This document shows positions 56,093 to 64,000 of a DNA stretch of 64,000 nt, one piece after another. Position numbers and translations under genes: made by a program. Numbering within the stretch: the first letter of the stretch is position 1; each line of letters starts with the position of its first letter. The stretch covers positions 1-64,000 of the forward strand of contig NZ_JAHUXH010000003.1 of the NCBI RefSeq assembly GCF_019219825.1, written 5' to 3'. The stretch comes from Streptomyces sp. TRM70350. Lineage in GTDB: Bacteria; Actinomycetota; Actinomycetes; Streptomycetales; Streptomycetaceae. The notes below the pieces were generated by a model. The model saw only the letters and a list, made by a program, of their open reading frames with translations. It did no database searches and was not told the DNA's origin.

Positions 56093-56162
56093 CGTAACTT
56101 CCCCATTGAACTACTCGTCCGTAACTTGACGAGTGAACAGCATCCTCGTGATCCGGATCACA
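56093..56162 (+). promoter_or_regulatory. Repeat-rich regulatory region of the lipase gene
   Basis: It contains two direct CGTAACTT repeats (56093, 56120), an inverted repeat ACTCGTC-N8-GACGAGT (56113-56134), and a perfect GTGATCCGGATCAC palindrome (56148-56161). The last fits TGTGA-N6-TCACA at nine of ten positions and is a CRP candidate. Confidence 0.5.
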
Positions 56163-56209
56163 GGGCGCAAGGCCATCGCATTTCCCTTGAGCCGCAAGGA
56201 GATCACCCG

Positions 56210-57076
56210 ATGCTGCCCTGGAAACGAGTGCTCAGACCCGTGATCGCGCTGCTGCTGACCGCCGCGATCGCCACCCTCCCCGCCGCCACCACCGCCCAGG
56301 CGGCCACCGCCGCTCCCAGCAGTGGCTGGAACGACTACTCCTGCAAGCCTTCCGCCGCGCATCCCCGCCCCGTCGTCCTGGTCCACGGGACGTTCGGCAA
56401 CTCCGTCGACAACTGGCTGGGACTCGCCCCGTATCTGATGAAGCGCGGCTACTGCGTCTTCTCCCTCGACTACGGCCAACTGCCCGGCGTCCCGTTCTTC
56501 CACGGCCTCGGTCCCATCGAGAAGTCGGCCGAGCAACTGGACGCGTTCGTCGACAAGGTGCTCGCCGCGACCGGCGCCGCCGAGGCCGACCTCGTCGGGC
56601 ACTCGCAGGGCGGCATGATGCCCCGCTACTACCTCAGGTTCCTCGGCGGGGCGGCGGAGGTGAACGCCCTCGTCGGGATCGCCCCCGACAACCACGGCAC
56701 GACCCTGTCCGGCCTCACCCACCTGCTGCCGTACTTCCCGGGCGCCGAGGACCTGCTCTCCACCGCCACCCCGGCCCTCGCCGACCAGATCGCCGGATCG
56801 GCCTTCCTCACCAAGCTCAACGCGGGCGGCGACACCGTGCCCGGCGTGCGCTACACGGTCATCGCCACCAAGTACGACCAGGTGGTCACGCCGTATCGGA
56901 GTCAGTACCTGGAGGGACCGGACGTACGCAACGTGCTGCTCCAGGATCTGTGTCCGGTCGACTTCTCCGAGCATCTGGCGATCGGGCTGTTCGACCGGAT
57001 CGCCTTCCACGAGGTCGCGAACGCCCTCGATCCGGCGCGGGCCAAGCCGACGACCTGTGCGTCGGTGTTCAGTTGA
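56210..57076 (+). CDS. Secreted lipase/esterase, alpha/beta-hydrolase (Lipase_2)
   Basis: A 288-aa secreted lipase. Signal peptide residues 1-~30 (VIALLLTAAIATLPAATTAQ). Oxyanion loop VVLVHGTFGNSVDNW, nucleophile LVGHSQGGMMPRYYL, and Asp/His candidates in ATKYDQVVTPY and FSEHLAIGLFD. Cysteines near both ends suggest a disulfide. ATG 56210 follows AAGGAG by eight bases. Strong terminator behind. Confidence 0.9.
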   Translation: MLPWKRVLRPVIALLLTAAIATLPAATTAQAATAAPSSGWNDYSCKPSAAHPRPVVLVHGTFGNSVDNWLGLAPYLMKRGYCVFSLDYGQLPGVPFFHGLGPIEKSAEQLDAFVDKVLAATGAAEADLVGHSQGGMMPRYYLRFLGGAAEVNALVGIAPDNHGTTLSGLTHLLPYFPGAEDLLSTATPALADQIAGSAFLTKLNAGGDTVPGVRYTVIATKYDQVVTPYRSQYLEGPDVRNVLLQDLCPVDFSEHLAIGLFDRIAFHEVANALDPARAKPTTCASVFS

Positions 57077-57082
57077 GCGTCG

Positions 57083-57121
57083 CCGGGGCCTGACCGGCCT
57101 GAGCCGCCGGTCAGGCCCCGG
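57083..57121. terminator. Strong bidirectional terminator
   Basis: CCGGGGCCTGACCGG and its exact complement (15-bp stem, 9-base loop) between the lipase and the convergent LPMO gene. Confidence 0.85.
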
Positions 57122-57131
57122 AGCCCTGGGT

Positions 57132-58142
57132 TCAGCGGCCGTGCCGGCCGCCGCTCGCCGCGCGTCGGCGCACCGACGCGAACAGGGCCGCCGAGCCGAG
57201 CGCGAGCGCGGCCGCGCCGCCGACGGCGAGGTACGTGGTGCTGCTGTCGCCGCCGGTCTCGGCGAGGTTCTCGGAGGTCCCGGCGGCCGCGGCCTTCGGC
57301 TGGTTGGCGGTGGGGGCGTCCGGGGCGGCGGACGTGCCGGGGTCGTTGTCGCCGTGGCCGTGGTTCTCGATGGTGGAGTGCTCGGCGGCCGCCTCGATCT
57401 GCTCGTCGGTGGGGGCGGAGGCGGTGGGGGCGGTGGGGGCGGAAACGGGTGCCGCGGAGCCGTCGTTGCCGCCGTCACCGGCATTGCCGCTTCCGCCGCT
57501 GTCGCTGCCGCCGAAGGTGACGTCCGAGCAGGAGTAGAAGGCCTCCGGGCTGTCCGAACGCTGCCAGATCGCGTACAGGACGTGCTTGCCGGAGCGCTCC
57601 GGCAGGGTGCCGGAGAAGGTGTAGAAACCGCCCGACGCGGCCGGGTCGGTGGCCGTCGCCACCGGGTTCGCCAGGTCCAGGTCGCCCCAGCCGAGCGGCT
57701 GGGCCGGGTCGTAACCGGGCTTGGTGAGATAGACCGTGAAGGTGCCCCTGTGCGGGGCGGTCACGCGGTACTTGAAGGTGTACGACCCACTGCTCACGGA
57801 CGTCGCGGGCCAGTCGGCGCGGGCCAGGTCGAGGCCCTTGAACGCCTCGTTGTTCGCGCTGCACAGCTTGCCGTCCGGGATGAGCGTCCGGTGCTGCCCG
57901 GCCGCGTTGCCGATGCGGACGCCGTTCCAGTCGTACAGCGCCTGGGTGCCGCCCGCCGCGACCGCCGCCTCGCACGCGTCCGACCCGGGGCTCTCCGGGC
58001 CCTCCGCGTAGCACTGGGCGACCCGGCTGACCGGGTCGCCCATCGAGCCGTGCGCGGACGCGGGCGCGGTGGACAGCGCGGTCAGGGCGAGCGGGGCGAT
58101 GCCGACGGCGGCGACGGCGGCGGCCTTGCGGCGTGCGGGCAT
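57132..58142 (-). CDS. Cell-wall-anchored AA10 lytic polysaccharide monooxygenase
   Basis: A 336-aa secreted copper oxygenase. Signal peptide of 30 residues ends APASA before His31 (HGSMGDPVSRVAQCYAEG), the N-terminal histidine of the copper brace; the second histidine is in RVTAPHRGTFTVYL. A Gly/Ser/Pro linker leads to the sorting signal LAETG, a hydrophobic helix and RRR, so sortase should anchor it. It cleaves chitin or cellulose-type chains. ATG 58142 follows GAGGAG. Confidence 0.92.
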   Translation of the reverse strand: MPARRKAAAVAAVGIAPLALTALSTAPASAHGSMGDPVSRVAQCYAEGPESPGSDACEAAVAAGGTQALYDWNGVRIGNAAGQHRTLIPDGKLCSANNEAFKGLDLARADWPATSVSSGSYTFKYRVTAPHRGTFTVYLTKPGYDPAQPLGWGDLDLANPVATATDPAASGGFYTFSGTLPERSGKHVLYAIWQRSDSPEAFYSCSDVTFGGSDSGGSGNAGDGGNDGSAAPVSAPTAPTASAPTDEQIEAAAEHSTIENHGHGDNDPGTSAAPDAPTANQPKAAAAGTSENLAETGGDSSTTYLAVGGAAALALGSAALFASVRRRAASGGRHGR

Positions 58143-58265
58143 GGGGGAACTCCTCGTAGCGGTCACTTGGGTGGATCCCGGGGGTGATCCCGTGGGGGCG
58201 TTCGAAGCTAGCCCCAAGAAACCGCGAAATCGCCTGCTGAAGGCGGTCGAGGGAGATCCTTATGG

Positions 58266-58284
58266 TCCCTTTAAGGGAGCGCTC
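58266..58284. promoter_or_regulatory. Adjacent palindromes upstream of the LPMO gene
   Basis: TCCCTT-T-AAGGGA (58266-58278) followed by GAGCGCTC (58277-58284) in the 180-bp gap before the LPMO start. The gap otherwise holds no gene. Confidence 0.35.
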
Positions 58285-58322
58285 AGACTGCGCTGAGGTA
58301 GGTGCCTTTCGCGTGAACCGGA

Positions 58323-58460
58323 TCAGTGAGCCGGCCACCAGGTGCGGGCGATGTCCTTGCGCACCTCGGGCCGGCGTTCGTAGGTGGGCTCGTCGGTCTC
58401 CTCGCGGAGTCGGCGGGCTTCCGTCTTCCGCGGGGGCTTGTGCACTGTGACTCGGCGCAT
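58323..58460 (-). CDS. 45-aa basic hypothetical protein
   Basis: A very short gene. It begins MRRVTVHKPPRKTEARRLRE and ends RKDIARTWWPAH. ATG 58460 stands five bases after a perfect AAGGAGG. Charged residues dominate; no signal or membrane segment. High third-position GC supports coding. Function unknown; it is upstream of the LPMO gene on the same strand. Confidence 0.75.
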   Translation of the reverse strand: MRRVTVHKPPRKTEARRLREETDEPTYERRPEVRKDIARTWWPAH

Positions 58461-58599
58461 GGCTGCCTCCTTCAGTGCCTACCGGGTTCCGTGTTCTCAC
58501 GGAGGTAGACCATTTCGGCGAGAGTTCCTCATCGCTGCCGGTATGTCTGTGGCGGCCGTCACGATTCGACTGTCAGTGGCGGGTGTCACCCTGAGGGGC

Positions 58600-59217
58600 A
58601 TGACAGCTGACGAAGCCACGATGACCTCGGCGAACGACCTGGACTGGGACGCACTCGCCGCCACTTTCGACGACGAGCCGGATCACGGGCTGCGTGATCC
58701 CGAGGTCCGGGACGCCTGGGCGCGGCGGCTGCGCTCCTGGCTGCCCGGCACCGCCTGCGACGTCCTCGACCTCGGCTGCGGCACGGGCAGCCTGTCGCTC
58801 CTCGCGGCCGAGCAGGGACACCGCGTCACCGGCGTCGACCTGTCCCCGGCCATGGTGGAGCTGGCCCGCGCGAAGCCCGCCGGGCGTGACGCCGTGTTCC
58901 TGGTCGGTGACGCGGCGGCACCGCCGGTGGGGGAGCGGCGGTTCGACGTCGTCCTCGTACGGCACGTGCTGTGGGCGCTGCCGGATCCCGGCCGGGCGTT
59001 GCGTCACTGGTGGGCGCTGCTGCGGCCGGGAGGGCGGCTGGTGCTGGTCGAGGGCGTGTGGGGGACGGTCGCGCCGGTGGGGATGGCGGCGGAGCGCGTG
59101 CGGGAGCTGCTCGCGCCCGTCGCCGGGGCGGTGCGGGTGGAGCGGTTGTCGCAGGACCCGGCGCTGTGGGGGAGAGTCGTGGACGACGAGCGGTACGCGG
59201 TCGTCGCCCAGGGGTGA
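58600..59217 (+). CDS. Class I SAM-dependent methyltransferase
   Basis: A 205-aa protein with SAM motif I VLDLGCGTGSLSLLAAEQG, the following acidic residue in VTGVDLSPAMVELARAK, and motif II-like FDVVLVRHVLWALPDPGRAL. Substrate unknown. ATG 58600 follows GAGGGG with short spacing; ATG 58621 is another option. Confidence 0.85.
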   Translation: MTADEATMTSANDLDWDALAATFDDEPDHGLRDPEVRDAWARRLRSWLPGTACDVLDLGCGTGSLSLLAAEQGHRVTGVDLSPAMVELARAKPAGRDAVFLVGDAAAPPVGERRFDVVLVRHVLWALPDPGRALRHWWALLRPGGRLVLVEGVWGTVAPVGMAAERVRELLAPVAGAVRVERLSQDPALWGRVVDDERYAVVAQG

Positions 59218-59219
59218 CG

Positions 59220-59723
59220 TCAGCTGCCGAGCAGGGCTTCGAAGCCGTCGCCGCGGGCCAAGGTCTCCAGTTCGTCCAGAGCCGCCAGTGCCGCGCTGGC
59301 CGCCTCCGGGTCCGTTTCGGAGAGGCCGCTCTCCGCGAACTCGTCCTCGTCCAGGCGGCGTACGTCCGTGCCGTCGGCGGAGCGCCACAGGTCCAGGTCG
59401 AGGTCCTCGACGACCAGCTCGGTGCCGGAGAAGGTCGCCGGGCGGGCGATGTCGCAGTACCAGCCCTTGAGGACGCCGGACGGGTCGCGGACCTCCATCA
59501 CCGCGTACCAGCGGTCCCGCCAGTAGTACTCGGTGAAGATGTCCCCGGGCTCGAAGCGCACGAAGCCGAAGTCGCGCACGGCGGTGCCCGCGAAGGGGGC
59601 GCGGACCACGATCCGGGTGCCGTCGTCCCGGAGCAGCTCGGCCGGGTAACGGATCTTCGTCCGGCCGGCCTTGACCAGGACGACGTCCACCATGGTGGGC
59701 GGCTCAGCCGAGTCGGCGGGCAT
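59220..59723 (-). CDS. DUF402 protein, nucleoside-phosphate phosphatase fold
   Basis: A 167-aa protein with FTEYYWRDRWYAVMEVRDP and LKGWYCDIARPATF, the DUF402/FomD pattern. Members hydrolyse nucleotide or nucleotidylated substrates with a divalent metal. ATG 59723 follows GGAGG by six bases and overlaps the stop of the GNAT gene upstream on this strand, so they are coupled. Confidence 0.85.
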   Translation of the reverse strand: MPADSAEPPTMVDVVLVKAGRTKIRYPAELLRDDGTRIVVRAPFAGTAVRDFGFVRFEPGDIFTEYYWRDRWYAVMEVRDPSGVLKGWYCDIARPATFSGTELVVEDLDLDLWRSADGTDVRRLDEDEFAESGLSETDPEAASAALAALDELETLARGDGFEALLGS

Positions 59724-60633
59724 AGCGCACCTCCGTCGCGCAGATCTCGTACCCGAACCACTTGTTGATCGCGAGCATCGGGCCATTGCCCGCGTCGTTG
59801 CCCGTGAACGCCTCCGTGTACCCGGCGGCGCGGGCGCGGCGCAGGGAGGCGTTCTTGGCGAGCTTGGCCAGGCCCCGGCCGCGGTAGGCGCGGGCGGTGC
59901 CCGTCATGGCGGAGGCGTACCGGGTGGCGCCGTCCGTGTACGCCGCGCTGAAGGCGGCGGGCCGGTCGTCGACGAGCACCACGGAGGTCAGTTCGAGGTC
60001 GAGGTGCGGGTGCGTCCAGGTTTCCGCGAACCAGGTCTCGTAGTCCGTGAACTCGGCCGCGATGTCGCCCGGTTCGTCCGCTGTCGTCTCCGCGTCCAGG
60101 AGGAACATCGGGCGCGGGTCGTCCGCGTAGTCGGCGGCCGTGCGCAGTTCGACGCCGGGGGGTGGGGTCTGCAGAGGCGGCAGGGTGCTGTTCGCGAGGT
60201 CCAGGCGGAGGAAGTGTGAGGAGCGGCTGGGGCGGTAGCCGTGGTGTTCGGCGAAGGCGCGGTTGGCGGGCTCGTCCAGGACCCAGGTGAAGAGTTTCGT
60301 CGCCCCCTGCGCGGCCAGGTGCTCCTCGGCGATCCGGACCAGCAGGGATCCGGCGCCGTGGCGGGTGTGCTGCGGGTGCACATAGACGTTGAGGTAGCCC
60401 TGGCCCGGTTCCGGGCTGTCGTGGGCGACGCCGACCTGGGCCGTGCCGATGATCTCGCCGTCCAGCTCGGCCACGAGGGGGCGGTAGTGGGCGTCGGGGT
60501 GGGCGTGGGCGAGGGCGTGGGCGACGGAGTCCGGGGTGGACACCATGTAGGGCAGGGCGAGGTGCCGTACCCGGGCGAAGGCCTCGACGTCGGCTCCGGC
60601 CTCGGGGCGCACGTCACGCACGATCACGGTCAT
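59704..60633 (-). CDS. Tandem GNAT-family N-acetyltransferase
   Basis: A 309-aa protein with two GNAT folds. The first shows YLNVYVHPQHTRHGAGSLLV; the second shows AMTGTARAYRGRGLAKLAKN and GNGPMLAINKWFGYE. Acceptor is unknown. ATG 60633 follows TAACGT at eight bases on the minus strand with no ribosome site, indicating a leaderless start; the frame is open to 61116. Operon with DUF402. Confidence 0.87.
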   Translation of the reverse strand: MTVIVRDVRPEAGADVEAFARVRHLALPYMVSTPDSVAHALAHAHPDAHYRPLVAELDGEIIGTAQVGVAHDSPEPGQGYLNVYVHPQHTRHGAGSLLVRIAEEHLAAQGATKLFTWVLDEPANRAFAEHHGYRPSRSSHFLRLDLANSTLPPLQTPPPGVELRTAADYADDPRPMFLLDAETTADEPGDIAAEFTDYETWFAETWTHPHLDLELTSVVLVDDRPAAFSAAYTDGATRYASAMTGTARAYRGRGLAKLAKNASLRRARAAGYTEAFTGNDAGNGPMLAINKWFGYEICATEVRYARRLG

Positions 60634-60704
60634 GGGGTCGGACGTTACGCGGGCAGGCGCCGGGATGCCTCTCATTTTGCGGCCGGTACGGGAGAATCGG
60701 GCGC
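60634..60704. promoter_or_regulatory. Divergent leaderless promoters (GNAT / GntR)
   Basis: TAACGT (minus, 60642-60647), eight bases, ATG; and GAGAAT (plus, 60692-60697), seven bases, GTG 60705. The start codons are 71 bp apart. Confidence 0.5.
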
Positions 60705-61079
60705 GTGACCTTGAAGATCGACATCGATGAGGGTGTGGCGGCGCCGCCGTTCGAGCAGGTGCGGGCGCAGATTTCCGCGCAGGCGCGGTCGGGGGCGCTG
60801 CCGGTGGGGTATCGGCTGCCGACGGTTCGGGGGCTGGCCGAGTCGCTGGGGCTGGCCGCGAACACGGTGGCGAAGGCGTACCGCGCGCTGGAGACGGACG
60901 GCGTGATCGAGACGCGGGGACGCCACGGGACGTTCGTCGCCGCGGCCGGGCCGGCGGCGCAGCGGGAGGCGGCGCAGGCGGCGCAGGCTTACGCCGAGAG
61001 GGCGCGCAGGCTCGGGCTCGGTGAGGAGGTGGCGCTGGATGCCGTGCGGGACGCCCTGCGGGCGGCGTATGGGAGGTAG
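60705..61079 (+). CDS. GntR-family regulator, YtrA subfamily
   Basis: A 124-aa regulator: IDIDEGVAAPPFEQVRAQIS, GYRLPTVRGLAESLGLAANT and TRGRHGTFVA give the winged-helix DNA-binding domain, followed by a short helical dimerisation tail without an effector domain. YtrA-type repressors usually control nearby transporters; none adjoins here. GTG 60705. Confidence 0.9.
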   Translation: MTLKIDIDEGVAAPPFEQVRAQISAQARSGALPVGYRLPTVRGLAESLGLAANTVAKAYRALETDGVIETRGRHGTFVAAAGPAAQREAAQAAQAYAERARRLGLGEEVALDAVRDALRAAYGR

Positions 61080-61179
61080 GGGTTTGTCGGCGCCAGGGCC
61101 GGCGGGGGTTCGGCACCTTCCCCAGACGCGCCGTCGTGGCGGAGCGCCGTTGCGGCGGAGAGGAACCGCGACGTCGGCC

Positions 61180-61953
61180 TCAGCGCCGGGCGGCAAGCTC
61201 CCTCGGCGTCCGCGTGACCCTCTGCCCCGTTCGCCTCGCCAGGTCCGCGAACGTCACCGCGTCCCCCACCGCCGCCCCACCCGGGTCGTTGTTGAAGTAC
61301 ACGTACACGTCGTGGTCGCGGGGGAAGACAGCCGTGATGCGGTGGACCCACGTCTGCAGCGACTGGCGGCCGTAGTGCGGCCACGGCCGGGCGCGGCCCT
61401 GGTGGAAGCGGACGTAACCCCAGTCGGTCGTGCGCCACAGCGGCGTCACCGGGCGGGCCAGCACGTCGGCCCAGCACAGGGCCGCTCCCCGCGAGCGCAG
61501 GACCTGCTCCACCTCCGGCGTCCACCAGGAGTCGTGGCGTGGTTCCACCGCGATCCTCGTGCCGACGGGGAAACAGGCGAGGCAGGCGTCCAGCAGCCCG
61601 GGATCCGCGCGCAGCGTCGGCGGGAGCTGGAGGAGCACCGGGCCGAGACGGTCGGCGAGGCCCGACGCGTGGGTCATCAGGCGGTGCACCGGTTCCTCGG
61701 GGTCCTTCAGGCGCTTGATGTGCGTCAGGTACCGGCTGGCCTTGACCGCCACCACGAAGTCCGACGGCACCCGCTCCCGCCACGCCTCGAAGGTGTCCCG
61801 CGTCGGCAGCCGGTAGAACGCGTTGTTGATCTCGACCGTGGCGAACCGCTCGGCGTACTGCTCCAGCCACAGCCGGGTGGGGCAGCCGTCCGTGTACAGC
61901 AGCCCCCGCCAGTCCTTGTACTGCCACCCCGACGTGCCGACGAACAGGGTCAT
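61180..61953 (-). CDS. DUF72 protein (TIM-barrel-like)
   Basis: A 257-aa protein opening LFVGTSGWQYKDWRGLLY, with VEINNAFYRLPTRDTFEAWR, VLLQLPPTLRADPGLLDACL and AVEPRHDSWWTPEVEQVL, diagnostic of DUF72. The fold suggests an enzyme, but activity is unknown. Start ATG 61953; it lies 37 bp after the AAA gene's stop on the same strand. Confidence 0.9.
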   Translation of the reverse strand: MTLFVGTSGWQYKDWRGLLYTDGCPTRLWLEQYAERFATVEINNAFYRLPTRDTFEAWRERVPSDFVVAVKASRYLTHIKRLKDPEEPVHRLMTHASGLADRLGPVLLQLPPTLRADPGLLDACLACFPVGTRIAVEPRHDSWWTPEVEQVLRSRGAALCWADVLARPVTPLWRTTDWGYVRFHQGRARPWPHYGRQSLQTWVHRITAVFPRDHDVYVYFNNDPGGAAVGDAVTFADLARRTGQRVTRTPRELAARR

Positions 61954-61990
61954 ACGTCCATGAAAGCACCGGCCGAAACCACAGGGCCCC

Positions 61991-63085
61991 CTACAGGTAC
62001 AGCCCCGCCTCCGACCCGCCCCGCGGCTCCGGCAGTGCCGTCGGAGACGTGCCCCGGCGCAGTGCGTACAGCTCCGCCAGCGTCGCCCCGTCCCGCCCGA
62101 CGCCCTCCTCGGCGCCCAGCCAGTTGACCGCCTCCCGCCGGGTCAGCGGCCCCACCTCGATGCGGGCCAGGCAGCGGCCCGGGCGGACGACGGCGGGGTG
62201 GAGGCGTTCGAGGTCCTCGTTGGTCGTGACGCCGACCAGCACGTTGCGCCCCTGGCCCAGCAGCCCGTCCGTCAGGTTCAGCAACCGTGACAGCGCCTGC
62301 CCCGCCGTGTGCTTGGCCTCGCCGCGGATCAGCTCGTCGCAGTCCTCCAGCAACAGCAGCCGCCAGCGGCCCTTGCCGGTCGTGTCGTCCTCGCCGATCG
62401 CGATGTCCATGAGATAGCCGACGTCACTGAACAGCCGCTCCGGGTCCAGGACGCAGTCCACCTGGCACCAGTCCCGCCAGGAGCGGGCCAGCGAGCGCAG
62501 CGCCGACGTCTTGCCCGTGCCCGGCGGGCCGTGCAGCAGGAGCAGGCGGCCCGCGATGTCCTCCGGGGTCGTCTTCATCAGGCGGTCCATCGCGTCCGCG
62601 ACCGGCGCTGTGTAGTTGGCCCGCACCTCGTCCCACGTACCCGCCGAGATCTGCCGCGTCGTACGGTGCGGGCCGCGCCTGGGGGAGACGTACCAGAAGC
62701 CCATCGTCACGTTCTCCGGCTGCGGCTCGGGCTCGTCCGCCGCGCCGTCCGTCGCCTGGTCGAGGACCTTCTTCGCCAGGTCGGCGCTGGTCGCGGTCAC
62801 CGTGACGTCCGCGCCCCGGTTCCAGCGGGAGACCAGCAGCGTCCAGCCGTCGCCCTCCGCGAGCGTGGCGCTGCGGTCGTCGTCGCGGGCCACCCGCAGC
62901 ACCCGGGCCTCGGGCGGCAGCAGCGTCGCCCCGGAGCGGACGCGGTCGATGTTCGCCGCGTGCGAGTACGGCTGCTCGCCCGTCGCGAAGCGGCCGAGGA
63001 ACAGCGCGTCCACGACGTCGGACGGCGAGTCGCTGTCGTCGACGTGGAGCCGGATCGGCAGAGCGTCGTGTGGGTTCGCAGACAT
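61991..63085 (-). CDS. AAA ATPase with DUF5925 N-terminal domain
   Basis: A 364-aa protein. The first ~150 residues (DSDSPSDVVDALFLGRFATG; GFWYVSPRRGPHRTTRQISA) match DUF5925-type regions from memory. The AAA module has Walker A LLLLHGPPGTGKTSALRSL, Walker B RLLLLEDCDELIRGEA and sensor-like NVLVGVTTNEDLERLHPAVV, plus an arginine finger region RPGRCLARIEV. Target is unknown. ATG 63085. Confidence 0.87.
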   Translation of the reverse strand: MSANPHDALPIRLHVDDSDSPSDVVDALFLGRFATGEQPYSHAANIDRVRSGATLLPPEARVLRVARDDDRSATLAEGDGWTLLVSRWNRGADVTVTATSADLAKKVLDQATDGAADEPEPQPENVTMGFWYVSPRRGPHRTTRQISAGTWDEVRANYTAPVADAMDRLMKTTPEDIAGRLLLLHGPPGTGKTSALRSLARSWRDWCQVDCVLDPERLFSDVGYLMDIAIGEDDTTGKGRWRLLLLEDCDELIRGEAKHTAGQALSRLLNLTDGLLGQGRNVLVGVTTNEDLERLHPAVVRPGRCLARIEVGPLTRREAVNWLGAEEGVGRDGATLAELYALRRGTSPTALPEPRGGSEAGLYL

Positions 63086-63238
63086 GCCGCCATGATCGGG
63101 CACACGGGCGCCGCGTGCACCCGGTTTCCGAGGTGCGCGCGGAGTGTCGGCTGCACACCTCTGCTCCCGCTGTGCCCCCTTACATCCTCCTTCCGGGCCG
63201 TACATGTACGACATCTGCCCCAACGCCCGTCCCCCCAT

Positions 63239-63251
63239 TACTGTTGCCTCG
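63239..63251 (+). promoter_or_regulatory. Leaderless-type -10 for the GH39-like gene
   Basis: TACTGT (63239-63244), seven bases, ATG 63252. Confidence 0.55.
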
Positions 63252-64000
63252 ATGGGACGTCATGGGTGGAGTACGGGGGCACGGCGGTGGCGGCTCACCG
63301 CGCTGCTCGGGGTGGCGGCGGCCCTCGTGGCCCTGGTGGTGACCCTGGTCAGCACACTTCCCGGCGACGGCACGAGCACCGCCGGTACCTCGCCGGACGG
63401 CGACAAGGTGCACGGCACGCCCGCAGTCCCGCCCGGGGAGCCGCGACCGGACGTCGGCTGGGGGTTCACCCACACCCAGTTCAGCGCCGACGAGGGCCCC
63501 GCCGCGGCCGTCGGGCGGGTCAGGGCGAGCCTCAGGCAGTCGGCGCTGCCGCAGAACCAGCACATCATGGGCTGGGGCGCCGACAACCCCGAGCCGGTGA
63601 AGGGCCGTTACGACTTCGCCGCCCTCGACCGCCGCGTCGACTTCGTCCGCGCCTCCGGCGGCACCCCGGTCATCACCCTGTGCTGCGCCCCGGACTGGAT
63701 GAAGGGCGGCGAGGCAGGCGCCGAGAACACCGACTGGAGCCAGGCCGCCCTGGAGACCGCCCCGCGGCCCGAGCACTACGCCGACTTCGCCGCCCTCGCC
63801 GCGACCGTCGCCAAGCGCTATCCCGACGTACGCCACTTCATCGTCTGGAACGAGTTCAAGGGGTTCTGGAACGACGCCGAACAGCGCTGGGACCACGAGG
63901 GCTACACGAAGCTGTACAACCTCGTCCACCAGGCGCTGAAGAAGGTGAACCAGGACATCATGGTCGGCGGGCCCTATCTGGTGATGGACAGCGTCGACCC
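63252..64000 (+). CDS. GH39-like glycoside hydrolase, membrane-anchored (3' end outside window)
   Basis: The frame from ATG 63252 stays open to the window edge (at least 249 residues). An N-terminal membrane anchor or signal (LTALLGVAAALVALVVTLVS) precedes a clan A TIM-barrel: VGWGFTHTQFSADEG and the acid/base motif HFIVWNEFKGFWNDAEQRW. Family 39 beta-xylosidase-like activity is inferred. The second catalytic glutamate lies beyond the window. Start supported by the TACTGT-N7 arrangement. Confidence 0.8.
   Translation, partial: MGRHGWSTGARRWRLTALLGVAAALVALVVTLVSTLPGDGTSTAGTSPDGDKVHGTPAVPPGEPRPDVGWGFTHTQFSADEGPAAAVGRVRASLRQSALPQNQHIMGWGADNPEPVKGRYDFAALDRRVDFVRASGGTPVITLCCAPDWMKGGEAGAENTDWSQAALETAPRPEHYADFAALAATVAKRYPDVRHFIVWNEFKGFWNDAEQRWDHEGYTKLYNLVHQALKKVNQDIMVGGPYLVMDSVD

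Overview
The window is a 64-kb stretch of chromosome from a Streptomyces-type actinobacterium. GC content is very high with strong G/C at third codon positions, GTG/TTG starts are common, and the gene set is characteristic: TlyA, ParA-ScpA-ScpB, a SepF-like protein, Rpf-like transglycosylases, streptogrisin, and a LAETG-anchored lytic polysaccharide monooxygenase. From memory, gene order resembles the S. coelicolor block around SCO1725-SCO1790 (unchecked). No rRNA, tRNA, CRISPR array, insertion sequence or integrase was seen. It reads as conserved core chromosome with a few decayed patches.

Layout. 1-8.1 kb: a TPR protein with an Arg/Asp/Gly repeat tail, a DUF1015 protein, a HAD phosphatase, an SCP2-like protein, then a tlyA-nadK-recN series. 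8.1-8.9 kb: a twice-frameshifted MraY-like gene. 9-15.3 kb: a GT4 glycosyltransferase, a PucR regulator, a flavin oxidase and a GH15 glucosidase/trehalase. 15.8-21.7 kb: pyrG, a Nudix ADP-ribose hydrolase, an NTPase-TPR protein and ald. 22-26.6 kb: ParA-like, ribbon-helix-helix protein, scpA, scpB and a 23S pseudouridine synthase with overlapping ends. 26.6-28.4 kb: an NrtR-type Nudix regulator and an ADP-ribosylglycohydrolase behind a large palindromic operator. 28.5-33 kb: aroH-tyrA, then cmk-plsC-der. 33-36 kb: two hypothetical proteins and two Rpf-like secreted proteins. 36-37.5 kb: wreckage of a branched-chain amino-acid ABC transporter. 37.7-46.7 kb: envelope and membrane genes (acyltransferase, orphan ctaD, I78 inhibitor, PAP2 phosphatase, mannosyltransferase, MFS exporter). 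46.8-50.4 kb: acyl-CoA dehydrogenase, SepF-like protein, streptogrisin. 50.6-55.3 kb: a LexA-boxed dnaE2 / ImuB-like mutagenesis cassette. 55.3-64 kb: cupin, MarR relic, lipase, LPMO, a 45-aa gene, methyltransferase, DUF402, GNAT, GntR, DUF72, AAA ATPase and a GH39-like enzyme cut by the window edge.

Cooperating groups. ParA-like/RHH/ScpAB form a chromosome-handling cluster. NrtR and the glycohydrolase look like an autoregulated ADP-ribose/NAD module. DnaE2 plus a catalytically depleted Y-family protein form an SOS translesion module. Thirteen starts are preceded by a -10-like hexamer (usually TANNNT) 6-9 bases upstream and lack a good ribosome-binding site, so leaderless transcription appears frequent and was used to choose several start codons. 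All functions are inferred from motifs visible in the translations; no database search was run.
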